DNA from: Lutjanus erythropterus
Lineage: Eukaryota; Chordata; Actinopteri; Lutjaniformes; Lutjanidae
Reading direction: 5' to 3'
DNA: 64,000 bases
Assembly: GCA_020091685.1 (NCBI GenBank)
Contig: CM034600.1
Span: forward strand, 37,305,536 to 37,369,535
Shown here: in pieces, positions 11,346 through 23,739 of the stretch
How the letters are laid out: each line of letters opens with the position of its first letter
How positions within the stretch are numbered: position 1 is the stretch's first letter
Notes under the pieces: model-generated
Told to the model about the DNA's origin: nothing
What the model saw: only the letters and a program-made list of their open reading frames with translations
Databases searched by the model: none
Translations under genes and position numbers: made by a program

Positions 11346-14300
11346 CTTTGCTCTTGCTGTGTTTTGAATGGTTAGTTGAACACTGGGGTGGGACCTGGAA
11401 TAAACATTTAAAAACAAAGTTTAATGATGAAATATAAAAAAGGTGGGAGACTTTGATAAGTATTCGCTTCTTCCTAACTCTTTTTGGACAAGACCTATTT
11501 ATTCAAATTGTTTATTCTGAGTTTGTTGTTACTTTTATTGGTTATTCTTGTTTTCATCTTATTTTCTTACTTATATTTTCTTTTATTTTTGAGAATCTTT
11601 GTCGTCTATGATAGCAGATTAAATGTTTTGGGTTTTTGAATTTGTGATGGGCATTTTTCACAATTTTCTTGACATTTCAAAGACTAAACATTTAATTTAT
11701 TAATCATGAAAATAGTCGGCAGACTCACTGACAATGCAAATTATCACTAGTTGCAGCTCTAATACTCCATACACAATCACAACAGAAACGCATTAAGGGT
11801 GTTTTCACACTGCGTCTTCGTACCATCCTGTTGACAGATAATTGGCATTTTTCCTTGACAATGACAAAATAATTCCAGATGAATCATCTCTGATACAGTC
11901 AGTCGTTCACGAACAGTCCAGTGATGTTTGCTGAGTGAGTTTTACAGACGCAGCGTGTTTCTACAGTCTGTGTCGTGTCTGAACTGGTCAGCAGCAGCAG
12001 CATTGAACCTTTTTTTTTAAAATCTTATTTTAAACATATCCGAGCATAGCGTCTCAGTGTGGTTTATCTCTGCAGGTTTTCACCCCGTGTGACTCATGCG
12101 CTCTTCTTGTTAATGAAGCCACCTCATCCTCATTCACCCCCCCAGACATACCAGACACACTAAACCAAGTCTGATGACAAAATGACTGGGCGCCAAGGCA
12201 ACGACGACAACAACAGCAGCACGGGTTTCATGATTCGAACGTGGGAGGATAATATAATAAAGTAATAATGGAAGGAAAAACATCCTGGAGACTACATCTT
12301 TAAAAAATAATAATTAAAAAAAATCTATATGTACCAATTTAAAAGTTGAGTGATTCTTTTTTCAATTTGACCCTAATTGAGTAGACGAGGGGCCTGACCT
12401 GAATCGACTTTGCCCCCACACCAGACTTCCTATAGTCAAAATCTACCGCCTCAGGGTGCTCGCATGAATGTCAGTTGATTCAAACTATTGTCATTCAGAT
12501 TTGACCAAAACAGTCGGGCCAGTTTGACCAGTATACAAATGCCCCAGATTCACATCCGAATTTCAGTTTGCCTGCAGCGGGAGAGCTTCAAAATAAAAGT
12601 ACAACAAAAAGAAACTTGATAAATCCAACATGGAAAATCGGGGGGGGGGGGGCAAAATAAATGAGCTGCCTGACTGAAAGAAAAAAAATGCAGAGGTCAG
12701 CGAGAATTAACCACAACAAAGAAAGACAAAAAACACACACCAGACGCTGAGCTTCACATCAAAAATCACCCAGATCAAAAGAGCTCGAGTCCAGTGAGGG
12801 TTTATCCTCTTATTAGTGACACATATGGCCGACCTGCCCAGTCTGTCCTCGTCTCCAGGCCTCTAATCTGTGTCCACCTAGTGGCTGAGACGGAGACGAG
12901 CTGCACGTGACCGTCGCTGCTTCACTTACCACTGGGTTTGAAACATAAGTTAATAATTCTGTCTTAAAACTTTATTCAGGAGCCAAAATGTTCAGTGAAG
13001 CAGGTTTTACATGCTGTAATTATTCCTCCTGTTCACCGGATATCAAGATTTCAAAGTTTATCTAAAGTTCATTTGAGATTCGGCAGCCTGAGTTCATCAA
13101 ATCAAATAGATACCCTCCAAAATCACTGTCTTTTTAGTATGAAAGTCAGAATCAGGTTTATTGGAAAGTAGGTTTACACCTATAAAGGTGGTCATTGTGA
13201 GAATTAGTGTCTCGCTAAATCTGGTGGAACCATGTTTTCATTTCATGTAAATGATTGATGTCATCAAACGCTGTCTTTTTATAAATTAAATAAACTGAAC
13301 CGAACTAATATGCAAGAGATTTACCTTGATGTTATGAACCATAGATGTGAGCTATGATACACATTTTAGTTGACAAAATAATTTAAAATTATATATTTTT
13401 ACAGATGGAGAATGTAAGAATCACTTTACAAGCGTTTTAATTGATCCTTCACTAAGCCCCGCCTTCAAACAGCAACTGTCCAATTATAGCTTAGCAACTG
13501 TAACTAGATGAATTTCCTGAGTTTGGATGGTGGCGTCTTTTTTGTCATCTCTCAAAAACATGAAACACAAAAGCACACGTGTGGCGAATGGATTAAACTC
13601 TGTCTTCATCTGCTCTAACATAAGCTGCGAACATTAGCATGTCCAGCTAACTAACACTAGCTTACTAGTCGCAGTAACTTTACCTCCAGACAAACTTGTT
13701 AGATCCCACTGCATCTGCTTTTGTTCTGTGGGGGTTTGAGGAGGAGGATGTGGGCTGATGAAGAATCGAAGTGGGCTGACGACGATGCATTTGACTCTGG
13801 CTCGCTGTCTCAGGTCTAAGCCGGGTTAGCTTAGCCTCTTCTGCGATTGCGATCTGGCTGGTCTGGCTGGGTGACCCGTCTTAAGGTCCACTGCACTAAT
13901 CGAGTCCCTGCGCTTCCTTTTCCCACGTTAATGAGTCTATTTATGTCATCTATCATGCAGATATACCTGCTGTATTTCACCATCCGACCAGTGACGTGTC
14001 AGCTAGCTTTAGCCTCAGTCTGTTAGCATTAACGTTGTATCATGTATGCAGCTGTTAGCTAACTTTACAAAAACAATTTCACAGTATTCTTGTTTTAAAA
14101 TGTGTCAGATGGAAACATTAAACCATCAGCTGGAGACTTCTCAGTTGATTTAAGTCGAGTTAGCATTAGCATTAGCTTACATTAGCCAGCTACACTTATG
14201 AAATCTCCTTGTGAGTCATTATTTTAGCCGACAAAATCCACCATCGTCAGCTAGAAATGAGGAATCAAAGAACTTCTGTTTCAACAATTACTCCCAATGT

Positions 14301-15540
14301 TGATGTTAAAACTGCCACTGTTATCACTGTAAACTGCATAAATACAGCGTGAGAATGGAAAGTTTGTCAGGTTCAGCAAGTTATTTAATTCCATAGAATT
14401 TTTTGCCAAAGTCACAGGGAGCCACTGGAGAGCAGCTAATGAGCTGCAGGTTGTAGACCCCCGCTCTCGCCACCAAAATAAGGACCAGCAGGTAACGACA
14501 TGCACACGTGCTGCTCAAGCGTCCAGCGTGAACAAGCCACTCTGTCAGTCAGAGACAGGAAAGGAGGATCAGCAGCAGCAACTTCAGCGCGAGCCCGACC
14601 AAGACCGACAAAACACCGGCTGCACGAGCAACACTGAGGCAGCTAGCAGGGAAAATATACCATTGCAACAAACAAAATCATTCACAAACTTTTTTTTTTA
14701 AAAAAACAGTGATTTGGTTCTGGTTCTGTGATCTGAATATTGCACTTGGCCACTTTGGGGGAAACTGTCTCGTCACGCAGCAGCTCAGCTCAGAAACAGT
14801 TAACTCGTCCGATTGGTTGAGAAAATGTGAATGAAGGCCTGTCAGGGGACTGTCATACCTCTGCTGTGTCAGACATTAACGCACACAGACATCTGTATGG
14901 ACTGAATGGGACATTGAGGGACTCGCTTCCTTCCTAAGAGGGTCAAAGGCTGAACGGGCCGACATGACCTGAATGAGAGCCGGTCACATGGTCCCCTGGA
15001 GCTAACACAAGGGAATGAGGATAACTCTCAACATAAAAGGCCTATTGTCACCCCCCCTCTGCCATCCACTTTCCCCCGAGTGAGGATCTTCACTAACTGC
15101 TCAACAAACTCAGTGACATAAAGAGAGCGAGGCACGACGACGTCAAGAGGCAGTAAAACCTGAGTATTAATGGAAGCTCTTCTTACACTCGACCAGGACA
15201 TGTGACTGATTTCAAATTCAATGCAAACAACATGTAAAGCAGGAGCTGTCACACGGTCGTCACACTGACCGACACCTCCTCATCAAACACACAATTCACA
15301 CCCTCCTGTCCTGATTACACAAAGTCCTTCAACCCCAGAAAACAAACAACAACATCACCCAAACAAATGAGATTAGAGCTCAAATGAGAAGTCAATTAAC
15401 CAACTAGGAGACTGATAATCAATTATTCTTTGGCCAAATATTCTCTGGGTTTTTGGTGCTTTCCTTTTTCACATATGAGAGTGAGCTGAATATCACTGGG
15501 TTTGTCAGACAACAGGCAGTTTGAATAAATCACATTAGAA
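11346..15540. other. Gene-free region with scattered repeat scraps
   Basis: About 11600-11765 is the tail of a hAT-like repeat ending in 'agttgcagctct'. A G-run lies at 12641-12652. About 13141-13185 ('gaatcaggtttattgg...') resembles the 3' tail of a teleost LINE. 13400-15300 is largely unique and includes several 'gctaac/gttagc' words common in fish DNA. I saw no splice-bounded coding frame. Confidence 0.45.
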
Positions 15541-16000
15541 TCTTAGAACTTTACTGTAGAGCTGCAACAATTAATTTATCATTAAATCAATCACCAACTA
15601 GTTTGGTAATTGATTAATTGCTTTCAGTCATTTTTCAATAAAAGATACGTCAGTTTTTTCAGTGAAAATAAAAACTGTGAAGCAACAATGATTATTCCCA
15701 CTTATCACTCATCACCACAACTGCAATATCTGCAGACAGATCAAGTATCTTCTTTTCTTTTCTTTTTTTAGAAAAACAACCACCTTTCTGTTTCTCTGGA
15801 AAACAGTTTTCCACCCAAATGTCGCACAAAAATAATGCAAAAGTAAAATGCCAGTTATTTTCAAATTGATTAATTGATTTGAGTCAAAAATCTCTGATTT
15901 CAACTTCTTAAATGTGAATATTTTCTGGTTTCTTTACTGGTTTTCTTTTCTCCAACAGTAAACTGAATATCTTTCGATTGTGGGCAAAACAGGACATTTA
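15541..16000. repeat. Degenerate hAT-like MITE copy
   Basis: It starts near 'tagagctgcaacaattaat' (15557) and carries the family landmarks 'gagtcaaaaatctctgattt', 'aatattttctggtttcttt' and 'aaactgaatatcttt'. The right end is not clear. Confidence 0.55.
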
Positions 16001-16589
16001 AGGACGCCAAATCAAACAATGCTGGTGGGGCATGAAGCCATGTGAAGGACGGACCAAAACCGCGCCGCAGACGTGACGCCCGGTGGAACCAAGAGTTAAG
16101 TGATATACAGGAAGTAGCCGACAAAACACAAGTAATTCAAAGTGTAAAAAATTATAAGACGAGTATGAAGTTTTCGTGTGCCGCCATCTTCCTACATGAG
16201 CTTAAGTTTTTGATAATTGAATAATATGTTTAAGTTATTTTTCAAAAGTGTTAAAGTTCCAGCTTCTCGACTATGAGGATTTGCTGTTTTTTTCCTTTAT
16301 GTAGTAAATAGTAGAATCAATATCTCTTTTTAGACAGTTTTTAGACAAAACCAGCAATCTACTGACTTCATCTTGGGTTTTAGGAAAAACATTTTCTTCA
16401 ATTTCTGACTTTTTTTTCAGAATTTTAAGAAAAAAAAAATGCCATAATGTGCTGGTTCCAACTGCTCTTTAAGGCGCTTCTTATTTTGATGTATAGTTGA
16501 AAACTTAACTGCCTGCAAGTCTATAAAATCTTACAATTTTGATTGACTAAATGATTACGTGACTAATTGCTGCCACTCTGATGAGGATA

Positions 16590-16737
16590 TAAAGATTCTA
16601 CTGGTCACATTTTGCAGTAAACTGAATATATTTGTTTTTTGGATTGTCGGTTGGACAAAATAGGCAATGTGAAGACTTTACCATGAGAAATCTGCTGATG
16701 TCTTATAGACTAATCAATTAATCGGGGAAACAATTGT
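16590..16737. repeat. Left part of an older repeat split by a hAT insertion
   Basis: The text 'gtaaactgaatatatttg' to 'ctaatcaattaatcgggg' is the 3' half of the abundant MITE. Its continuation ('cattagttgcaggc') reappears at 17650, after the 16738-17624 element, which shows a nested insertion. Confidence 0.55.
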
Positions 16738-17624
16738 CAGAAAGTAACGCGTTACTGTAATAACATTACTTTTTTCAGTAACTAGTAGTGTAAGGCATTA
16801 CTCGTCTGAAAATGGTAATATTATTACAGTTTTCCCGAGCTAGTTACTTGTGTTACATTTGCCAGTAGCACCTTCATCACACACAACGCACACAACACAG
16901 AGAACAGAAGGGAAGGGGAGGGGGGCGTGAATGGAACAGTGATTGGTCTGGGTTTGGCACGAGGTATCATTTACCATCACCGATTGATCGACACCCGGCA
17001 GCCGGCAGCAGAGCGGCACCCGCAAAGACAGATGAGAAAAAATGGAAGCGTCAACAACGGCAAGCTCTTTTTCAGAGGAAGGTTCCCAGCAGCAGAAAGC
17101 TAGTTTCGACGGGCGGAGATTCAGTCATTATTTTGAATATGTTCAACGGAAGGAAAATAACTTGATGGTGAAGTGCACACTCTGCCCGGGGAGAAAGCTG
17201 CTCTCCATCGCTTGTAACTCTACCTCCAACTTGAAGAAGCACCTGGAGCGACAGCACAGACACATCAAGCTCGTTGCGAAGCGACGAAGTGACATGAACG
17301 AGCAGCCCCGCAAGCAGCAAAAACTTTCATTTGAACATAAAGTACTACCAACATCAAAATCTGAGATAAATAAGCTTGTTGCCTCGTACGTTGTAGAAGA
17401 AATCGTCGAATCGCTGTCTTTTCTAAAGATAACTCCTTTGTCTGTTCTCCCTCCATCTGATGCATCTCAGGCAATTATAGAGTAATTAAGAAAAAAAATG
17501 TAACTAGTAATATAACTAGTTACTTTCTCCAGGGAGTAATAAAGTAAAGTAAGGCATTACTATTTTTGAGAGTAATATGTAATATGTAATATATTACTTT
17601 TTTGAGTAACTAGCCCCAACACTG
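16738..17624. mobile_element. hAT relic with BED-finger ORF, nested in an older repeat
   Basis: The right end reads ...GCCCCAACACTG, the inverse of the CAGTGTTGGGG-type terminus of a large hAT group. The left end begins in the same kind of sub-terminal text (AAGTAACGCGTTACTG), lacking the outermost bases. Both flanks carry GTCAGA (16737 region and 17625), compatible with a target duplication. Inside is one plus-strand open frame (17042-17485). It is much shorter than an autonomous hAT, so most of the transposase is deleted. Confidence 0.7.
17042..17485 (+). CDS. BED-type zinc-finger N-terminus of a hAT transposase
   Basis: The 147-residue frame starts with an ATG at 17042. Residues about 25-80 form a BED finger: 'HYFEYV' aromatic start, then C-x2-C (VKCTLCPG), a spacer, and 'SNLKKHLERQHRH' with the paired histidines. 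BED fingers bind DNA at the transposon ends, or at promoters in domesticated ZBED proteins. A basic segment (KRRSDMNEQPRKQQK) follows, which could act in nuclear import. The frame stops at 17485 just before the right inverted repeat, and the hAT catalytic and dimerisation domains are absent. The most likely reading is a truncated, non-autonomous transposon remnant; an expressed BED-only protein is possible but unproven. Confidence 0.6.
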   Translation: MEASTTASSFSEEGSQQQKASFDGRRFSHYFEYVQRKENNLMVKCTLCPGRKLLSIACNSTSNLKKHLERQHRHIKLVAKRRSDMNEQPRKQQKLSFEHKVLPTSKSEINKLVASYVVEEIVESLSFLKITPLSVLPPSDASQAIIE

Positions 17625-17659
17625 GTCAGATAAATGGATAACAAAAACAGGCATTAGTT

Positions 17660-18100
17660 GCAGGCAGCCGTAAGTAAAGGTAGAGAAAGCAGCGATCCGT
17701 TAGCAGATGGTCCACCATTACCGTTTCTGGTCAGATGGCAGCTGAAGCGAGGGAACTGTCAGGGAACTTCTGAATTAAAGCTGTAAATCAGACTCGTGGG
17801 GTACAAACCCCCATTAAGGGGCAGACAGTTTAATGGGCAGTAATGTGCACAGCTCCGTGCGAGGATGAGGAGCTAATCCACCGACAAGAAACGTGACACT
17901 CAGGCCTGAGGAGATGTGCAGGGTCTACAACTGGGGTCGTAAAAACCACGGTGGTGACGGCGGAGGCCTCTCGTGTTAATTTGCATGAAGTCTCGGCTCA
18001 GTCGGACCTCATTAGGGAGTCGGGAGCTGAAGCCAGCGAGCCGTCATCGGTGTCTGACTCGGTGAGCTGAGCTACTTGTGCAGCGTATGCAACGACAAGA
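17660..18100. other. Strong candidate conserved non-coding element
   Basis: This is about 440 bp of balanced-composition unique sequence between repeats. It contains an octamer-like ATTTGCAT core ('taatttgcatg', about 17978-17988) and several homeodomain-type TAAT cores (gagctaatcc, ccattaagg, ctcattaggg). No open frame has a domain or splice context. Confidence 0.45.
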
Positions 18101-18473
18101 GAAATGACCACATACAGAGCCAAGACGATAAGTTGCCTGAGAGAAAACAGTCAACTATTTTGACACTGGATTAAGATTTTTTTTACAGTTGCAACAATGT
18201 ATCAACCATTAATTAACTATTAAATTATTTGCCAACTATTTGGATAATCAATTAGTCATTTTAAGTCATTATGTTGAGATTCTAACTCATTATTTCACAA
18301 AAGTTTCTCATTACAATGACTTACAAGATGTTTTTTTTTCTCCATCTCATTGGCAGTAATGGGCTTTCATAGAGAGAGACAAGGCAGGGAGATGCATGCA
18401 TGGAAATACAAATGTTTCATAGAGACATCACAAATCTGCCTGTTTGCACTCTGAACAGACTCCAGTCTGCAGT
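18101..18473. other. Short non-coding stretch with repeat scraps
   Basis: It contains a degraded hAT-like fragment at about 18185-18265 ('aattaactattaaattatttgcc'). Nothing else was recognised. Confidence 0.4.
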
Positions 18474-18822
18474 GGGGCTGCATGATATGGTAAAAAAAAA
18501 AAAAAGTCTTATTGCAATTATTTTGACTGAAACTGCGTTTGCGATATGTGATACGAGAAGCAGGATCGATCATTTTTGCATCACAATTTTAATTTTTACT
18601 GAAAAAAAAAAAAATATATATATATATATATATAAATCACAATGATGTGACATTTGTTGGGGTCTGTACCAAACAAAAATGTTTTCTTACATCTAGAGAA
18701 CAAGATTTTTAGGTCAGGGCATCTATGCAACACTACAATCCTCTCACACATTTTTCCTTTTTCAAAAAATTGCAATTTGGTTCTGGTTCTGTTAACTGAA
18801 TATTGAAATTGGCAACATTGTG
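18474..18822. repeat. Dispersed repeat of the 'GGGCTGCATGATATGG' family
   Basis: It starts GGGGCTGCATGATATGG and includes 'cattgcaattattttgac'-type text, 'cacaatttt', 'gtgacatttgttggggtc', 'gaacaagatttttag' and 'ttggttctggttctg'. The same block occurs inverted at 20323-20650 and in fragments at 22588-22745 and 8320-8530. It looks like a non-autonomous DNA transposon, class undetermined. An (AT)n run lies at 18613-18634. Confidence 0.65.
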
Positions 18823-20322
18823 GTTTTGAGAATATAGTGATTCATTCATTCTGCAGGCACAGACTTCTAGAGCAACGTCAGGGTTCATGATCAAACAAAG
18901 TTTATATCACGTCGACACCTCTGTCCATATTCACACGCTGCCTTTCCCGTCTTCTCTGCTGGGAGCCATCAAACAAAACCGTCTGCTGGTTTTCCAGCAG
19001 ATGATTCAGAGAGGGCGGGGCATCGACCCCGCTGTGGCCGCAGGGTATATGAGTCGTGCGAGGGGCATGAGGGCGAACTGAACGGGCACGGCCACCGTGA
19101 AATTCTGCCCTGACAAGCCATGTCTGATGTGAAGAGCTTATAAAGAGCCACATTGTGTCTAAAACACAAAACTCTCTCTTTTAGGTGATGGTGAGTGAGG
19201 TGTTTTTAGCTGCAGCTCCGGATGAAGTGTGCTGCTGACTGGGCGCAGCCATGTGTGCTGGCGACGTGCCGTTGTCGATGTCGTACACTCGATTGACCAA
19301 TGGTGTAGCTTCATCACTCAGCTACATACTTACTTACTGACTCAACCGCCCACCAACTCATAGGGCTGGTCCCTGCGGTCCAGCCAAAAATGTTTCTGAA
19401 ATGCATGACCTCCCCCAACTTCAACAGATTCTTTTATCTTTCTCTGATATCAAACCAAACAGCTGTTGGTCACCTTGAGCTTTCAGAAACTGTGAAAGAT
19501 ATTTTTCTATGTATTTTGATATTTTATAGACCAAATGATTAAAAAATAACAGTAATAATCATTAGTTGCAGCTCTGTTCACAACTTTAGAGGTCCGTGTC
19601 TCATTCCAGAGCTGTGGTGACCTCAGTAAATCGCTCACATGTGAAAAGATTCAAAGTATGCTCCCCAGTTCATTTCTGCAATCATAAAAGCTCGGTCAGT
19701 AATGAAAACCATTTGTCGTGGTCCCTATAAAGGCAGGTTTCATACCAGTGTGAGTGCTCCAGAGAGAGAGGTGGCGTCCCCTGCCAACCAGACGGCCTGC
19801 CTGCCTGCCTGCCTGCCTGCCAGAGGAACAACTGCATCTTGTCCAGCTGCACACTACATTTCCATGTGTGTCAGCAAACGCCTTCAATACCTGATCCTCA
19901 GTGAGTCACATTCACACCAAACTACTGAACCCTGACATGCCTGGAAAATATGTGGAAGTTGAACAAGACACGCTGCTGCTGCTGAGGCCAGACGAGTTAA
20001 TCCAGGTCAGAGGCAGCCATCATGTCCACACGGTCTATATGTCTGTGCAGCTGTGCACTGTGAAACAAAAGGTGGCTTATTATCCAGATATCTCTGGACT
20101 CAACTCAGGTTTTCTGGTATGACGCTGGCTCACTTAACTGCAGCAGATCACCACGGCAACCGGGTGTCAACAACACAACTACAGACCAATCACCTCACTG
20201 ACAAAATGGAGTCATTATCCATACAAAAAGCTGAGTATGCAATAAAATCATGAAGAGGAGCAGAGCTAGAAAGACACACAGCCATTACACAAGTCAAGTT
20301 TTACCTTTTTAGATTTGTGTTA
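18823..20322. other. Mostly unique non-coding region
   Basis: About 18960-19170 is GC-richer and repeat-free. A CTGC tetranucleotide run lies at 19795-19821. Short open frames on both strands show no family resemblance. A hAT-like scrap lies at 19500-19575. Confidence 0.4.
19795..19821. repeat. (CTGC)n microsatellite
   Basis: About six and a half perfect tetranucleotide units. Confidence 0.9.
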
Positions 20323-20650
20323 CGGCTGCACAATTAATTGCAGTATCCAAATAGCAGAACCAGAACAAAACCGCAATTATTTAATAAAGGAAAAATGTGA
20401 GAAGAAACAGCATTATAATGAAGTACTGTAGTATTAAAGAGATGCCCTGTCCTAAAAATCTTGTTCTCCAGATGTAAAACAATATGTTTGTTATGGGACA
20501 GACCCCAACAACTGTCACTTCATCATGATTTTCATAGTTTCGATGAAAATGAAAATTATGATGCAAAAATGACCACCCACCACTAATTCCATCGCATATC
20601 TGGACTGAAATTTCAAAATCATCGCATTATGACAATTAAGTAAAATAAAA
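20323..20650. repeat. Inverted copy of the 'GGGCTGCATGATATGG' family
   Basis: It begins 'cggctgcacaattaattgc', then carries the reverse of the 18474-18822 copy: 'aaccagaacaaaaccgc', 'ttctccagatgtaaaac', 'gaccccaacaactgtca' and 'aattatgatgcaaaaatga'. Confidence 0.65.
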
Positions 20651-21195
20651 TGCATTAACATGAGTTTTTTTTCCTTATCTGGATTACATGTCTGGATACA
20701 GGTCATATTTTAATACCAGGTGTAAATGGGGTCCTGTAAAGAGCCCGACTAGGGTTGAACATTTTGTGCATTTTCTTTAACAGTTGAAAACACTTACAAT
20801 CAATCAAACAATTAATCATCAATAACTCATAAGATACAAGAGGCACATCAGGGTTCAACGCTGCCTGATTGAACAAGTGAATCAGAAACCTACTTGCCCA
20901 AAGTCAATTTTAACTTGCCACTCTGAAAATTGTTTTATTTATTGGCAGTTATGAAACAACAACAGAGACCTAAGTTAATTGTCATGTTTAATCTAAAGCT
21001 GCAACATCTATGAAATGTCAAAAAATAATGAAAAATGTTTTTCAAAGTCCAAGGTGACATCTTTACATGTCTTGTTTTGTCAGTCTAAAACCCAAAGATA
21101 TTTAGTTTAATATGATAATTAACTGAGAAAACCAGAGAATCTCAATATTTGAGAGAAAAAATAGTTTAACAATTAATTAACTATCAAAATAGTTT
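20651..21195. repeat. Mixed dispersed repeats
   Basis: 20690-20745 carries the 'aataccaggtgtaaa' end of the repeat seen at about 36264-36345 and 42000-42095. About 20995-21190 is an inverted hAT-like copy ('atgtcttgttttgtc', 'aacccaaagatatttag'). Confidence 0.5.
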
Positions 21196-22587
21196 ATAGT
21201 TTAATTCTTTTTTTTACGACTCTCCCAGTTAGATGAGTGATTTGCTAGATGTACTAGCCCAACATAACATTTTACTTGCCCTGGGCAAGCAGGAAATTCT
21301 TATTGTTGTGCCCTGCGCGTTTTTTCCCCTCGCTTTCATTTTTTACTCATTTTAAGTTGAAGTTTCCTTATTTAACAAATGGCTCTAGTGACATTTCTAT
21401 ACAGTCATTGAACTATCAATTAATACATTTTTATTGTGATTAATTGATTTTTGATCAATAATTAACATCCCTAAGCCAGACTACATTCAACTATGTGACA
21501 TATTTCTGCTCCAGGCATTTAGAGAACGACACCAGATAGGAGAAGCTGTAAGATGAGCGTGAGCGGTTTGATGACGGGCAGCGTCTCCACATCTGGCCAC
21601 ATCTGGCCACCAGCCGCAGCGGCTCACAGTCAACCAGGACTCATCATCCACTTCCTTTTCCCAAGGTCTGGCCAAGAGGAAGACCTATTTATGGTACAGA
21701 ATCACAGATAATATATGGAGGGTTATATCTGGAGATCCTCGTTTGAGCCTCGGAACAATCTGCTCTCCATCACGCCGACAAACACAACCTCCGTGGAAGC
21801 GAGAGCCGCTGATGTTTTTCGAGGCGTGTGGGTCGAGCCGACGGCGGAGAGGGTTTGTGAAACAGGAAGCTCATGAGGATTTGAAAACAGTGAAGCTCCA
21901 GCAGCTCACTGAGCACCTTGTGGGAGAGGGTTTAGGGATTGGAGGGGTGGGGGTGGGGGTACGGTGCAGGGCGCTTAAAAAGCTCCTCAATAACAACTTT
22001 ATTTTAAGACAAATGAAAATAAACTGCAGGGGTGCACAGAGGAAGACTGTTCGACACAGAGGATACAGCACAAAACCTCCCACAGTCGCTGTTTTTCTTT
22101 ATCTCCACAGTCTTAATCCAAGTTATCACGGCTCATAACTCACAGCATAAATCTGAGTGTAATATCTAATAGATTGTGTCGGCATCAAAACTGAAGAAAC
22201 TCATCTTTTAAATTAATCCTTTTTTGGCCAAACAGGACATGGTGGGGACCCGGTTTGCTTGAATTGATTAAAGCTGCATTCCAAGCCATATTTTCTTTGG
22301 CCAGACTGATGAATTGAATGTTTGTTACAGCTGCAGCAGCTAAGGCAGTGTTTGGCCAAATTCAATGTTTGTATGACCACAGATTCCTCTGTAGGGTGGA
22401 TTTTGAAGGAGTCCTCTGCATTCGCCGCAAGCTCTCCGCTCTCTCGCATACTATCAGGATTCCTCCGACACATTCAATCATGCATATTTCAGACGCAGCG
22501 GGCTGCAGCACCGTCTACGTGACGACGTAAAAACACATGGCGGAGGCTCTGAGATATTTGCGGCTTCTTCTGCTGATATTCTCGCTA
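21196..22587. other. Longest repeat-poor block in the left half; candidate regulatory DNA
   Basis: 21480-22560 shows no window repeat, has balanced composition, and includes a directly repeated 'atctggccac' (21590-21610) and an A/T-rich 'gacctatttatgg' MEF2-like word (21682-21694). The open frames (131 codons plus, 86 codons minus) are unsupported by domain or splice evidence. Confidence 0.4.
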
Positions 22588-22995
22588 CGGCTGCACAATT
22601 TAATGAAATATCATCAAAAACGCAGTTTGGCCAATTTCCAAATCTCAGCGATGCTCTGGACTACAGAGCTTGTTCTCCAGATCTAAGACAACTTATTTTT
22701 TTTGGTGCAGACCCCAACAAATGTCACATCATTATGATTTTTAAGGGTTAGTTTGGATTATTTAATAGTAGGGCTGCAATGATTATTTTCATTATTAATT
22801 AATCTGTCAGGTATTTTCTTGGTTAATCAAATAATTGTAAATGTTGATGGCATGTTGTCTTAAAATGACTTGTCTTGTCCACAACACACAAAGATATTCA
22901 GTTTACTGTCACAGAGGACTAAAGAAACCAGAAAATATTCACCTTTAAGAAGCTAAAATCAGAGAATTTGGAATGATTAATTGATTGTCAATAAA
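22588..22995. repeat. Fragments of two dispersed families
   Basis: 22588-22745 belongs to the 'ggctgcacaat' family. 22765-22995 is an inverted hAT-like copy starting 'tagggctgcaatgattattttc' (read as two words, tagggctgcaatg and attattttc) and carrying 'caaagatattcagtttactg'. Confidence 0.6.
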
Positions 22996-23085
22996 GCTGA
23001 CCATTAATTAATGTCAGTTTGGAGAAGAAGAGAGGGGCACCAGCACAGAAGCTAAAAAATGAACTGCTGTGAGCAGAATCAGCTG

Positions 23086-23225
23086 TTATGTAAGCCAAAT
23101 ATCACTCTCTCCAAACCAACCAAACTCCATAGGTGAAATCTGTAATTTTACTTTGCAGAACAGAGGAGTTGCTGGTCTGCTGTTGCCTCGTTTGTCTGTG
23201 TTATTGTGTGACTTTAGTGAGCCAC
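23086..23225. mobile_element. Fold-back MITE copy 4, left arm
   Basis: The text 'gtaagccaaatatcactc', 'accaaactccataggtg' and 'ggagttgctggtctgctg' matches the left arm of the other fold-back copies. The matching right arm lies at 23740-24126 beyond an insertion. Confidence 0.7.
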
Positions 23226-23690
23226 CCTTTTACAGGAGCAATATGTCGAAAGTGCACATGCAAAAATGACTACAGCAGTCCAATCAGTCCACGCCCCCTC
23301 CTCTGCAGATTTGGTGGACATCTGCAGGCTGCAGGAACACTGCAGGAGTGCAACACGAGCACAACATTGTACAATGACAAGTGATGACGAGTCCTCCACT
23401 GTAAGTTAATCAGCTGGTTATAACTGTCAGTTGTCTGTCTGTTATCCTGAAAACAAAAGCCCACTGCTCTGAAAATACACACTCTGGAGTTGGAGTTCAG
23501 TGTCTGTCTCACTGCCTGCCAAACTCTATTAATATTTTGCTCATTTTAACCATTATAAACATCTACTCCCTCTAAAAGATTATTAATAATTTCTTATGGC
23601 TCTTAAAGAGACACTCATTCAGCGAACATTCAGCATTAATTTGAACTTTAATTAAGGTGAAACAGGCAAACAAAAACAGTCATTCTGGCC
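23226..23690. mobile_element. Repeat D inserted into a fold-back MITE
   Basis: It begins 'acaggagcaatatgtcg' and runs through 'gacgagtcctccactgtaag', 'aaaatacacactctgg' and 'tataaacatctactcc' to 'tgaaacaggcaaacaa'. The same order of blocks is found at 31313-31840. It separates the two arms of an older palindromic element, which gives a relative age. Confidence 0.6.
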
Positions 23691-23739
23691 CAGAATAGAA
23701 ATGTCAAAGCAGCGCTTTAAAGTGCTAAAGTCACACAAT

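Noticed and set aside
10868..11437. Phe/Val/Tyr-rich open frames suggesting membrane proteins
   Set aside because: They are the translation of a T-rich low-complexity tract starting in an ATG repeat.
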